From Arenicola marina (lineage: Eukaryota; Annelida; Polychaeta; Arenicolidae): a stretch of DNA of 64,000 nucleotides. A program made the translations under genes and the position numbers. Below are positions 21,801 through 31,553 of this stretch, piece after piece; positions within the stretch are counted from its first letter, which is position 1; every line of letters begins with the position of its first letter. Location: positions 11,103,059-11,167,058 of the forward strand of contig OZ025253.1 in NCBI GenBank assembly GCA_964019135.1, written 5' to 3'. The notes beneath the pieces were generated by a model that worked only from the letters and a program-made list of their open reading frames with translations, did not search any database and was not told the origin of the DNA.

Positions 21801-22588
21801 TAGGCCTATGGGACGATGCCAACTCTTTATGTCTGAAACGTACAAATATATATTGTCGAAAGTATTGATTACGTAGTGGACAAGGTAATCAAACCTTCCA
21901 ACACAAGTTTCACCATTGTCCTCTCCCATCTCACGCCCGTAAAACTACAGCCAAACAAGGCACTTTTATTAGTTACACAAGACGTGTTTGGCCTTCATAC
22001 AACCAGTATCTGATTACATCATTGATGTCTATTATTATATCAAGACTATAACGTTCATCGGGCGAACGTTGCTGTATTAGCAGCTTCACCTATGTGGTGA
22101 AGGGGTATGTAGATCAAGTAACGTAACAAGTCTTACCAAATTTTCCAATTTTCTCAAGGAGAATGTGGCCTTGACTTTTATCTGACTATTCGCCTTCCGT
22201 ACAGGACGAACATTCCGGTTGTAATTCACCATTAAATCCTGAAATAGGCGGTTTTCTGGAGACATAAAGGACCCTGAAATGGAATTGAAAACCACGTTAA
22301 TTCAGAAGTTGACGTTGAGATACATTAAAATAATATTTTACAGATATTTGCCAGTAGCCCATGTGGACATGTGTATGTCCTAAACATTTCATCATCCGTT
22401 TTCATGGTATATACATATAAATTCCTGGAATGCCGAATGATACAAAAGATAACTGTTGTAATTAGTTTCACAAGTTTCGATATGTAGATTAACGGACTGA
22501 TACCTGTCGCGGTGACGGATTCGATCCTCTCACCAACGTAAACCAGAGTGATTATCACCATAACCATCCACGTCATGACGTCACGCAT
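12345..22588 (-). CDS. Nicotinic acetylcholine receptor-type subunit, complete six-exon gene
   Basis: Exons in order of transcription are 22504-22588, 22137-22273, 21548-21592, 20921-21030, 13581-14125 and 12345-12859. They total 1437 bases, or 478 codons plus stop, with all phases compatible. The protein has a signal peptide, an extracellular ligand-binding domain with Cys-loop CSVNLLYFPFDTQRC, four membrane helices and a short cytoplasmic loop of about 115 residues ending in an amphipathic helix. M2 reads EKVSLSVTVFLAYTVVLLMV, with Glu at -1', Leu at 9', Val at 13' and Glu at 20', the pattern of cation-selective channels. Loop A (WIPEIAMFN) and loop B Trp are kept. The loop C vicinal Cys pair of alpha subunits is absent, so this is a non-alpha-type subunit. 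Exons 3 (45 bp) and 4 (110 bp) match the sizes and positions known for vertebrate nAChR genes. It would form a pentameric plasma-membrane channel; partner and ligand are unknown. The intron between exons 4 and 5 is filled by a minisatellite. Confidence 0.93.
12860..13580 (-). other. Receptor intron 5
   Basis: A 721-base GT-AG intron with donor GTGAGT on the minus strand. It contains poly-G/poly-C rich runs near 13320-13350 and no other feature I recognise. Confidence 0.85.
13581..14125 (-). CDS. Receptor exon 5: Cys-loop, loop C region, M1, M2
   Basis: The exon opens after the acceptor ACTCCTTGCAG with a split Ser codon and reads VEQGNDLALSSMF, then the Cys-loop, SWMHGEELISFS (loop B), the loop C region without a Cys-Cys pair, M1 (FLMHVVVPVVLIALLSALVF) and M2. 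It ends LPFI plus one base at donor GTGAGT. N-glycosylation sequons NGT and NVS lie in the extracellular part. At 545 bases it fuses what are several exons in vertebrate homologues. GC content is clearly higher than the surrounding DNA. Confidence 0.94.
14126..20920 (-). other. Receptor intron 4, GC-AG, 6.8 kb, mostly minisatellite
   Basis: Exon 4 ends ...AACAG and exon 5 starts C-GTG, giving a split AGC Ser codon. The bases right after exon 4 are GCAAGT, a perfect GC-type donor. The only alternative GT (at AAGTCT) would end in phase 0 and break the frame. The first 490 bases at the exon 5 side (14126-14616) are unique sequence. The rest is the 44-bp array. Confidence 0.85.
14617..20935. repeat. 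44-bp minisatellite (~140 units) repeating an exon end and 5' splice site
   Basis: On the minus strand each unit contains CGCCATGTTTAACAGGCAAG or the variant CGCCATGTTTACCAGGCTAG, followed by CTGTGACAGATATGGACTGC-type sequence. Units are 44 bases, with occasional 43-base units lacking one T in the TTTAAC run. The array overlaps the last 15 coding bases of receptor exon 4 (20921-20935), so every unit copies the exon's final codons and the adjacent GC donor. Large blocks recur: 17581-17772 is identical to 19073-19264 (offset 1492), and 15878-16060 recurs at 17721 (offset 1843) and 19213. The array is not CRISPR: there are no unique spacers. Short open frames inside it are by-products of a unit that seldom contains stops. 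Confidence 0.97.
20915..20925 (-). promoter_or_regulatory. GC-type 5' splice site of receptor exon 4
   Basis: Read on the minus strand this is AACAG|GCAAGT. It matches the extended consensus of GC donors (AG before, AAGT after), has the right phase (2) for exon 5, and sits at the intron position conserved in nAChR genes after the loop A 'YNS'-type motif (here FNS). Confidence 0.82.
20921..21030 (-). CDS. Receptor exon 4 (110 bp): loop D/A region
   Basis: After the acceptor CATGGCTACAG the exon reads VWNDELLRWNPRDYNG through SSSQIWIPEIAMFN and ends within the next Ser codon. The length of 110 bases and 37 codons aligns without gaps to the equivalent vertebrate nAChR exon. The last 15 bases belong to the first unit of the minisatellite. 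Confidence 0.93.
21031..21547 (-). other. Receptor intron 3
   Basis: A 517-base GT-AG intron (donor GTGAGT, acceptor TACAG). No other feature was seen. Confidence 0.85.
21548..21592 (-). CDS. Receptor exon 3 (45 bp)
   Basis: Fifteen codons, NEKSQVMTTFGWMAL, lie between a poly-pyrimidine acceptor ending TTGTAG and donor GTGAGT, phase 0 at both ends. They match the conserved 'DEKNQVLTTNIWL' segment of the family, and the 45-base size is the same as in vertebrate nAChR genes. The exon is too short to find by open-frame length. Confidence 0.92.
21593..22136 (-). other. Receptor intron 2
   Basis: A 544-base GT-AG intron (donor GTAAGA). Nothing else was recognised. Confidence 0.85.
22137..22273 (-). 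CDS. Receptor exon 2: N-terminal helix of ligand-binding domain
   Basis: Between the acceptor TTCCATTTCAG and donor GTAAGA the frame reads SPENRLFQDLMVNYNRNVRP and then VRKANSQIKVKATFSLRKL. This matches the family N-terminus with its 'RLxxDLxxxYNxxxRPV' signature. It is 137 bases long, with phase 1 entry and phase 0 exit. Confidence 0.93.
22504..22588 (-). CDS. Receptor exon 1: signal peptide
   Basis: The exon reads MRDVMTWMVMVIITLVYVGE then RIESVTAT and ends in phase 1 at donor GTATCA, joining in frame to exon 2. The hydrophobic core WMVMVIITLVYV is a typical signal peptide. Translation could start at Met1, Met5 or Met8. An acceptor-like TATATTTACAG at about 22616-22626 on the minus strand hints at a 5' UTR intron just upstream. 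Confidence 0.82.
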
Positions 22589-23234
22589 TGCGTCGGCAGC
22601 CTGTTAACTTGCTATCTGTAAATATAAAAGTTCGACATGCGTCGAGTCGCACTTCGAAAAAAAAACGATTACGCCTACAGCAGCCATGTAGGCTCACCGG
22701 ATCAAATAACCAAACCTGTAGATAATTATAGTGGATCCAAACGCTATGTAATTGTTTCAAACACAACAATGATAAGAAGGCCAGAAGCCTATACCGCCTT
22801 GGCAGGTGTAGATCCAATACTTCGTACAAGTGTCAGCATTCTACATGAGCAACTTTGCCGGTATTGGCGATTAGGTGGGAGTTGTATGCGAAAGGACAAC
22901 GAACATTCCTATAATTCTCCTTTGCCGTTACGCTTTCATCGTTACTTTAACGGAAAATGCTAGAAGGGTGATGTTTACATTTACATTTTTGCCAGATGAA
23001 CCAGAAGGTTCTCCGATGGTCTATACCACGTTCAAAGGAGGGCACCATCATTTATTAAATGTGAGATTATCGCGTCTCGTTACTTCATAACCGTTCTAAA
23101 GATTTTGTCCAAGAAAAAAACTATTATAGTAGGCTAGTAAACATTGTCCAAAATAAAAAAAACAGTAGCTTTCGAACCCCCAACTTCCCTGCAATCGAGG
23201 CCAGATTCCGTAATGTACTACACCATGTCCGTCC
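22589..23234. other. Non-coding stretch upstream of the receptor gene
   Basis: It should contain the receptor's 5' UTR and possibly its promoter on the minus strand. No TATA box or other core element was convincing. The open frames on the plus strand here show no motif. Confidence 0.45.
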
Positions 23235-23402
23235 CAGGGGCGGATCCAGGATACATCTGGATAGGGGGCGGGTTTCAAATTCGGATCCAGATATGCTGGA
23301 TTGGCGGGGCGGTTTTCGTTTTCATATGTTAAATGGTATAAATTTCGGCCCTGAAAGAGGGGAGGGGGGTCAGCACCCCACCCCCCCGTGGATCGGCCCC
23401 TG
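23235..23402. mobile_element. Second GGATCC-ended MITE
   Basis: It begins CAGGGGCGGATCCAGG and ends GTGGATCGGCCCCTG. It shares the internal TTAAATGGTATAAATTTCGG with the element at 4227-4400. A direct target duplication is not clear (only a degenerate 8-base match). Confidence 0.7.
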
Positions 23403-25060
23403 TGGCCGCCCACCTGAATAACATTCGTCAACAGATGTCGTCCTTATCCTCATAACAAGCAGAATAGTCCGACAAATGACGAAACACAGCATAGTTGACC
23501 ATAAGGGATGTGTAGGCCTATACCCAGAAAAAAATCATAATGAAGTCATTGTAACAAGCAAAGCTGCGTAAAATGGACAATAGAGCTAGCGGAACCCTCT
23601 GCATTAACATCACATCTCCAAATGACATTTATCAGTCAATCTGTGCGGATGATCTTACCTTCAGTGCTCAGTGTGCGAAATGTTGAACGCTCCGCTGGCG
23701 TCGGATTCAAAACCTCACAAATTGGGCATTGCCGCTGGGGAATGTTCCAGTTCTGGGTATCGATTCATCCTGCGTGCGGGTAGCGACGGGTGTTTGAAGG
23801 GGTGGGGGGCGGGGGGGGGGGGGGCAGATCATGCGTAAAGTAGAGTTTAGAAGGGAAGGCAAGGGGACATCGATAACATATTGAAGTTGCACCCAACATA
23901 TCAATGATTTTGTTCTCAAAAACGTCCTTTGTTTTTATATTTTTATGTTTGGCTGATGCCAGCCAGTAGTTTGTGGGACGCTAACGATCGCGGGACTGTA
24001 GCCTGATATGGCACACCATGCGGGGAGCGCCGGGTGTGAAGGGGAGTGAGGGTGGTGGCAGGGTGGGTGCAGGGGGTGCAGGAGGGCAGGTGGCAAGGGG
24101 GCGCGTAGGGGTCAGATCTCGAGTAGCGTACGGAGCGTTGTGTTTGCCGAATGCTCGTGCTGTGTTTTGCCCGCATCAATAACATCTTAAGATTCCACAC
24201 AAAAGAATAAGAAGCAATGTGTTTTGTTCCACAAAAAGGCCTATATTTGTGTGCGTTTGGCTCATCCATGTAGTTTCTGGGACGAGCGCCCGGGGTTGGG
24301 GATGGGGGTGGGGGTGTCGTGCGTTCACGTGTCGATGGCCGCGTTCGAGAACTGCCGTAACGTCACATACGCCACGATAAAGTACACAACTTTATGAATC
24401 CCATCAGTGTTGTGTATACACAGTTGTTGTAATATCTAGTACAGCGAGAGCAACAATTGAGTTTTCGCTGGATGCGTTGCATACCACATCGTCTCGTCTC
24501 GCTACGCACGGTGCAACCACTACTGTCAGATGGAATAGACTGACCCATACTCCGACATTAAGCCCCAAAAGTTGTCTTATCTCGGTAAAGAAATGTTTTG
24601 TAATGATAAATGTTTGTTTATTACGTGCAGTTGCAAGACCTCCTTGCCGATACAGGTCCATCGTGTATAATCGCATGGCCCACCCCACCAGCTCACAGAC
24701 TACCCATTCTACATTTTGGATCCGACTGTGTCCAAATCAATGTCTCTCTACAAAGTCATAGCCGGGGGGTGCACTTACCGTTGGCGTTATGACGGTTGTG
24801 GCTTCTACATTTCCTCATTGTCCGTTTCGTGATTCCGAGCGACGCACAAACTCTGTCGATTTAACTCGATTTAATGAAAACATAGGGCTATAAAGTCTCG
24901 TTCGCCTAGACTTACTCAGGTTTACTCATTAGCATAGACAGCTTTCCACTTTCGAGGCAGCACATGTCATGTATCAGACTATAAAAGTCAGCGAAGTTCA
25001 CATAAATTTAATACCGATCCCTGAATTCTGACCAACCTAAAGACTTTCTGTTTTCGTCAA
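23403..25060. other. Non-coding stretch with G-rich tracts
   Basis: A run of about 24 bases, nearly all G, lies near 23800-23825, and purine-rich G-tracts lie at 24040-24110 and 24290-24320. No gene is recognised. Confidence 0.5.
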
Positions 25061-25070
25061 ACAGGTCTTG

Positions 25071-25872
25071 TGCTTATATGACACCTTTCTGAATAAATTC
25101 TTTTTTCCTAGCCACAAGATTATAGTTTGTAATAGAATACGAGTTCCAGATAGGGTACCCGGAAGATCTGCTTTGAAGCTTTCTACCACGCCTTAAACAC
25201 GTCGGCCCAAACGGGGTTAGACACAGGATTTCAGTGACTGAGGGCCAGGGAACTTGCCTTAAACACGTCGGCCCAAACGGGGTTAGACACAGGATTTCCG
25301 TGACTGAGGGCCAAGGAACTTGCCATTTGCCATCGGGTTTTACAATACGGTTTATCCACGAAATTTTTCTCTGAAATGATTCCATATGGGTGAGACCTAA
25401 GCCATCATTTTGAAAAATCTGACATACCCTATTCATGGAGACTTTCGCCTTCCCACTTTTCCGGTCGAGTATTTTTTCCCTCATTCTCCTCTTGTATCCC
25501 CTTGATGTTTATATCGGAGTTGCACTGCTCGAGTTTCTTAACTTTATCTCTCACAATTGCATGTTTTTTCTCTAGAGTGTCAATCCTGCAACTGTTAAAT
25601 TGAGAGATATCTTTTGAGTCCTGTATTTCCTTCTTCAGTAAGGCTACAGCTTCTCGCATTTCTGAGAGGCAAAAGATTAGTTCCAGTATACTGTCCAGTT
25701 TGCTGGTCTTTTATGCGCTTGCCATCGTGTTATCATTACTGGTGGCTGCACTGTCATTAGAGTTTACCTCAGAATATTCGAACCAAGCAGCAAGTGTTCT
25801 TTGCTTCTTCTCTCTGTCTGCGTCAATCTTGGAACCGCTGCTATTCCTACGGCGCTTGCTTTTGCTCGGCAT
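25071..25872 (-). pseudogene. Decayed LINE ORF1-like remnant
   Basis: On the minus strand a frame opening MPSKSKRRRNSSGSKIDADR runs into a long coiled coil (MREAVALLKKEIQDSKDISQ and onward) and then KKLEQCNSDINIKGIQEENE. The last part resembles the segment after the coiled coil of L1-type ORF1 proteins ('RRNNIRIxGIxE'). An in-frame TAA breaks the frame before KTSKLDSILEL, and a frameshift lies near 25480. The 3' part contains a 66-base tandem duplication. No reverse transcriptase follows. The family call is an inference from overall architecture, and another coiled-coil gene relic is possible. Confidence 0.45.
25191..25322. repeat. 66-bp tandem duplication
   Basis: Two copies of a 66-base unit beginning CCTTAAACACGTCGGCCCAA (25191 and 25257) differ at only a couple of positions. 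It lies inside the decayed ORF1-like remnant and keeps the frame (22 codons). Confidence 0.95.
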
Positions 25873-27930
25873 GGCACATTTTGAGACAGTCCCCAGGACA
25901 GCTTGACCGGCGAGTCTCGTTGAATGCCGGGCGATAATACGACTCCTAGCATGTTCCAGGAGCTTGTTGACAACTGTCGACCGGTAAGTGTTTCAGCTAA
26001 CTCATTCAAACTGCGTTTCTCGGACCCACGCAGGGCTAGCACGTCCACTCACACGCGGCCACATTGGACCAACAAATACGCTGAAAACGTACAAGTAATG
26101 AAGAAACATTGTCTTGTCGTGATCAAAAATGATACGAAAACATCCAACTGGTCTTATTTTACCATTACCATGTGGTTTAATGACGCATCAGTGTGTTATT
26201 ACTCCATGCACTGCACATTTTGACAGCGGAATGGTTAATTCAATCACTTGCTCTCGCCATTTTTATTCCCGCGGTGGCACGTGAGACTGTGTGACGTCAC
26301 GCGCTGTTTGGGGAACTAGCGAAAGGCCGGATGATGGGCTAAATTTATTGTAAGTATTACATTATATAACGGAAGCACGGCTTATATTTCACAAGATTAA
26401 GAACAATTTAAGGTAGTACGTGAGATCACCGTGGCGCCACCTAGCGAATGCATTTTTTATGTGACCGTTTTTCGACTTGGCGAGTGTTTTTTCTCTTCGA
26501 AATCTCAATATTAATACAATGTACATAACAAGAAATTATATAAAGTAAAAATATCTGGACCATTGGCATTTTTTTTTCGTTTTTTCCCCCAGTTGTCATT
26601 TAACTTACTGACTATTGTGTTTGTACTTGTTATGCTCAGATTCTTGTTTCACTCCACCGATTGTTTAAACATATCTCTATGTGTAGTAATCATGCAGACC
26701 AGTGATTGCATGCAGATAATGAAAAAAATATATATCCATTTTCTGTCTACCATAAAGCATTAATTTATGGAAGAATGTTTACTTGTCAGAGAACTGCAAT
26801 ACCTGGGGATATCGTATGGAAAAGTGTGGCTTACCTGTTAACTACATGAAAATTTGCAAATTTCAGTCATCTTTTACTTATAACATATACCGTAATAAAC
26901 TTGTATTTTCAAATAGAAAGGGGTCAGCAGGTAGTGTTCAGATTTGTGAATACTTTCACATTTTAGTGCAACATAACAAGCATCATGATTCCCAGCTGGC
27001 AAGGAAGAAACAAGAAGCCTCAAGAAGGAGACCATCAGAAGCTGCTGCGCATATTAGGGAATGATTCAGCAAAAGAAAATTGAGGCTGTATTATATATAA
27101 TCATTATGTTGTGACTAATTAATATGCGGGTAAGCTGTAAGTTAGTGAAGATTGTGAGAGTAATACAATTAATTAAATTGCAAAATCACAGCCGCCTGAA
27201 TTTGCGGTTGGGGACTATTACTTTATTCATTCATAATACACATTCCTGGTATTAGCTCCCTATGCAAGGTAAAGAATGTCTGAGCAATTCCCATGAATTT
27301 GTGTTACTGTTGTTTTTTCTCTGGTTATTGACATTCATTACATTAAGCTCCGTCTATCAGATAATATGTGTTGGTGTACATAAAGGTATATGCTAGAAAA
27401 ATATATTTGTTGATGAAATTGCACCTCGTCACACTCTATGATCATAACATTAACTTCTGGCAGATGCAAAGTTTCAATTTTGCTATGGTTCAGCCAGTTT
27501 CAACCAGTTTCCGACCACTTCAAACATGAAAACATATCCATATATTGAGTCAAGTCTTACTAGGCTGTCGTCACTTCCACCTGCCCCGATCCCGAACCTA
27601 TCACACGAGTTATACGTTTTCCTAAAAGCATTCACGAGTTAATAATAATAAAGTAATAAAGTAAATTGTATACCACTTTAATGCTGTCTGTGTATGTAGA
27701 AAGTGAAGGTAATAGAATGTTACGGGAGTCTTAAAATAATGCTATTATAACAACGCTGGATCGTTGTAATTATGGAACGGTAATCATTAGTATTTCAAAC
27801 AAGTCACTTATTATAGGTATATTGACTACCACTGACTAAATAATTAAGGGTCCAAAAATTGGAAGGAATGTATATAGTGTGGCGATTATTTGCACTAAAA
27901 TGCATCGAAGGACCTCGCCAAGCGACTGAA
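25873..27930. other. Non-coding stretch, nothing recognised
   Basis: AT-rich sequence. Frames at 25924-26223 and 26783-27064 have no motif and no splice-consistent partners that I could find. Confidence 0.45.
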
Positions 27931-27934
27931 TGTA

Positions 27935-28055
27935 ATCTATGATAAATATAATATATAATCAATATAATCTATAAAAAATATAATCTAAAATGAATATAAT
28001 CGACGATAAATATAATCTACGATGAATATTATCTATAATGAATATAATCTATAAG
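27935..28055. repeat. AT-rich minisatellite
   Basis: A motif of the form GAATATAATCTAYRAT recurs about six times at 16-18 base spacing. Confidence 0.75.
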
Positions 28056-30269
28056 CTATGTGATGCGATGTTGGGCACGTGGAACGGAAAAAGATCCTGA
28101 AGGAGCTAGCGAGCAAGAAGGCCGGTGTTTGTTGTGATGGTTATGTTTGTTGTCTTACTTATGTATGCTGATAAGCGTTCTGGTATGGTGAAATAAAGGG
28201 ATCAAGAAGAACAATAGTAATTGATCACGGTTAGTCACGGTTCTTGAAATTTGCCCCCGGCCTATACTGCTTGCTAGGATGCAGTTATGATTCATATCTT
28301 CTTTAATCGCCAGGGGTTAGTGATCAATAAGTACCTAGAGGGGTATCATGTATTGCTTGGCTATATGGAGAGGGGTCGATGTAATAAAGTGACGTTATCA
28401 CCCGGCCATCGGGGTCGTCGTGGACTCTCGGACATCAATCCGTTCTTTCAACAGGCGTGTCTCTAGTTGTTAACCCATAGATCTGGAAGGGCGGCCCAAC
28501 GCGGGTAAAACTTCCTGATGACCTCTCGTTCGCGGTATTTTTCTGATCCAACTGATTAAGGTAAGTCACAAACAAAGGTTCAGCAATGTTCCTAAGAAAC
28601 AGGGAAATCAAAATAATGTTACTGAAGTTCTCAATTTAACCACACAGGTACAGACTGAATGTCACCGCCACAGACAATGTGACAGGCGATGTCTGTAACG
28701 AAGCGAATGTCTTCTTTGCTGCCAGACCTAGGTTGTGTCATTTCTGTCTATGTGGGTTTTTTTGCCCCTAGCGTGACAGCACAGGGTCCACAACATAATT
28801 CCGGCCAAACAAAAGCAATATATGTGTGTGTATAGGGCGTGGGGCGGGAGGGGAGGGGGGTGCGTGTCCTGAGCCGTTATTCTATTGTGACAGCCAGCAG
28901 GATGATGTGTAGGTCACTCCATGAGTGACAGTGCGGTCGCCTTATCTTGATCTTATTTCCACCGGGACGTGACTCGACCCCACTTTGTTTAGTCAGCAAA
29001 CACTGCATGTCGGTGTAGCATGCGCTGTGCCTCTCAGGCCGAGAGAACAACTGACCCAAACCCCGTAGACAAACACGTGATATCGCGTGAACATAGAGAG
29101 TCACATGCCATCGGTGTCGTTAATTAACTGGTCTTGAATCATGTGACACGGGACACGGTACATCATGTCACACAGCACAAACATATAATGGCACGTTATG
29201 ATACAACACATGGTAACAGCAAGATGCAGGAAAAACACAAACATATATCAACATATGATAACAGCCCGGGCAATCTGGGGATAGATATATACCCAAAGCA
29301 AATGGCAATAGTAATCAAACCTGCTTTTCCCGATTCCTTGGGCGTCTATGGATGTGGCATTTCCAAAATCCAACAACATTTTTTGAGTGGAACTTATTTT
29401 TGAAAGGGGTGGGTTAGTTTACCCTCTTAACCAGACAATAAGCAACGCATTTGTAAACAAGCATAAATAGACACACATAAATTGTTTTCTTCTTGACAGA
29501 AACAACATAAATCACATGTTTTTAAACCCCACTTATATAGCGTTTCGTTCGTTGATATTATGCGGTGTAGTAAGGTACGTAACCTGGAAATCTCGTAATT
29601 TAACATATCTCGTAACCTTAAATAAATACCAAAAGGAAGACAAATATTCCGCTTTTGTTAACTGTAGATCTCTCACCCATGCTCCAAAAGGCGTTGCTGC
29701 AATTCTTTGGATAAGTTTTGCATACACATATTTACAAGCGTGTTGCTTCTTCATATATGTCACATATACCGTTTTACAAACATCCTTTAGGTTCGTTTGT
29801 CTCAACAAACTTTTCCTTGTTCCTCTAAAAGATGTCTAATATATATGATTGCCGCCTTCAATAAATTAGTATAACAAATAACCTTGTTGTCAACGTCTGT
29901 ATGCGAGTGGAACCATATGACCTTTTGCATAACTTGTGCTATATCATCAATTGGATGGAAGTGAAATTCACACCGGGCTCCTTTGATTTCTCGAATAAAA
30001 TCGTTTCTGATTCATTCATATAAAGGTGTCCTTATTAAGGCTTTATCAATTAGGTTGCATTGCCAGAATAATGAACCCAGCGTTCCAAAATGACCGTGTA
30101 CAAAAACTCAAACACACAAGAATCATTGTTAATAATAAGCTGCACCCATGCGACGTTGTACTGTGAGTTTTGTACATGAATTCACGCTGTCCATATGACA
30201 CAATTAACCGTGGTATTTTATGTCCTGATGTAATTCTCTGACGGTCGTAACTTTTGACTGTATTTGTAG
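28056..30269. other. Non-coding stretch upstream of the BTB genes
   Basis: No gene is recognised. The acceptor-like TGTATTTGTAG ending at 30269 suggests that a 5' UTR exon of the BTB gene lies somewhere in this interval, but I could not place it. Confidence 0.45.
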
Positions 30270-30289
30270 ATTACTCCCACATCAATAAG

Positions 30290-31155
30290 ATGGATGCCGC
30301 AGCCCTACGCCGAGAGCATGTCGGGGGGATAACAGCGGCCAACAGGAAGCTCCACGATACAGGAGCGCTGTCTGACGTCACTGTGACTGTGGGCGATGTG
30401 GCCTTCCCCTGCCACAAGGCTCTCCTGGCGGCTTGGAGCGGCTACTTCCGGTCTATGTTCAGCAGCGACTTTACTGAGAAACAAGCCAGTCACGTGACTT
30501 TGCCTCAGTGGCATATGGTGTCACATGAGGCATTTTATATGCTTCACAAGTGGATGTACCTTGGAGAACTGAGCCTGTCACTGGAGACAGTCGTAGTCAT
30601 TCTGCCAACTGCCTTGTACCTGCAGATGGACAAAACGGTGGACATGTTGACCGACTATATGCGGTACCAGTACTCACGCGGTGTTCCTGTGAGTCGTATG
30701 TTCGATCACCTCAGTCTGGCTCACACTTGTGGAGTGCCGGCCCTGAGAGGTATTGCTCTGGAAGGGATGGCCAGGAACTTTGACGAGGCGGCGGAAATGG
30801 AAGATTTCCTTGCGCTGAAGGCAGACGATTTGCTTGGGCTGATCCGTATGGATGAGCTGAAGGCTCGCAATGAAGACATCGTCTTCAGTGCGGCTTTTGC
30901 CTGGCTTCACCACAGCGACGATCGTCTAACTTATTTACTTGATATCGTAAAGTCACTGAGAGTTGGTCTGGTCAATGTCCGGACAATCCGGCAAGTCCTG
31001 AATATCCAGATCCTGTCTATCAACAGAGAGTGTTGTGACATTCTTCTGGATGTTCTGGTGGCGCGGGAGTCCGACAAAAGGAGTCTAGAGCAACTGAAGG
31101 AAGACCATTCCGAGGCGTTCATTGACAGGACAAACTCGCCGCTTTCTAAAGCAGG
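30290..31155 (+). CDS. BTB-BACK protein exon (kelch-like family)
   Basis: The ATG at 30290 (context ATAAGATGG) starts MDAAALRREHVGGITAANRK. A BTB/POZ domain follows (LSDVTVTVGDVAFPCHKALL ... SGYFRSMF ... LHKWMYLGELSL), about residues 27-135. A BACK domain then covers about 140-250 (FDHLSLAHTCGVPALRGIAL ... LKARNEDIVFSAAFAWLHHS). BTB-BACK proteins usually dimerise and bring substrates to cullin-3 ubiquitin ligases. The exon ends at a strong donor (GCAGG|GTAAGA, phase 2), but an in-frame TAA overlaps the donor (31157-31159), so a stand-alone 289-residue product is also possible. No kelch repeats follow directly. The neighbouring exon at 31554 is a paralogue, so this is half of a tandem duplication. 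Confidence 0.85.
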
Positions 31156-31553
31156 GTAAGACTTTCGGTAGTGATGGGAAATATTTTCAAATATTTATTC
31201 TGTCCAATTCTGCTTCTCCGTGACGCAATAGCTTCATACGTTGTATAATTGTATCAAAGGCTTTACTATGTTAACGTGCACCGTAAGCATTCTGAGAGAT
31301 CAGTAAAGTATTTGCGTTGTCTCTGTATTGCTGGTCTTTACGCTCATTGGAGTAACACCCACTACAGGGACGCACAATCACCGCAGTGACGCTCGCCCAC
31401 AGTTTACTCACGCACTGATTCTTTAAGCTTCCCCAACAAGACCATGTTGATTGGAGAACCATCGGTTCGAACGAGTAGATTCCACTCCGTACCCTTAGTG
31501 TATAAAAGTATTACCGTGTGATATCATGACCTTTTTTCATCCGCTTGAGGAAG
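31156..31553 (+). other. Intron or intergenic spacer between BTB-BACK exons
   Basis: About 400 bases without coding signal. If the two BTB exons are one gene it is an intron. If not, it holds the promoter of the second gene. Confidence 0.5.
31501..31508 (+). promoter_or_regulatory. Possible TATA box
   Basis: TATAAAAG stands about 25-30 bases upstream of an ATGACC (31527). It would fit a separate promoter for the second BTB gene, but the ATG frame differs from the BTB frame by one base, which weakens the idea. Confidence 0.3.

Noticed and set aside
22637..23090. Plus-strand frames upstream of the receptor
   Set aside because: No domain, no codon-use signal, no splice partners.
26783..27064. 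Possible small protein of 93 residues
   Set aside because: No recognisable motif or splice context; length is within chance for this AT content.
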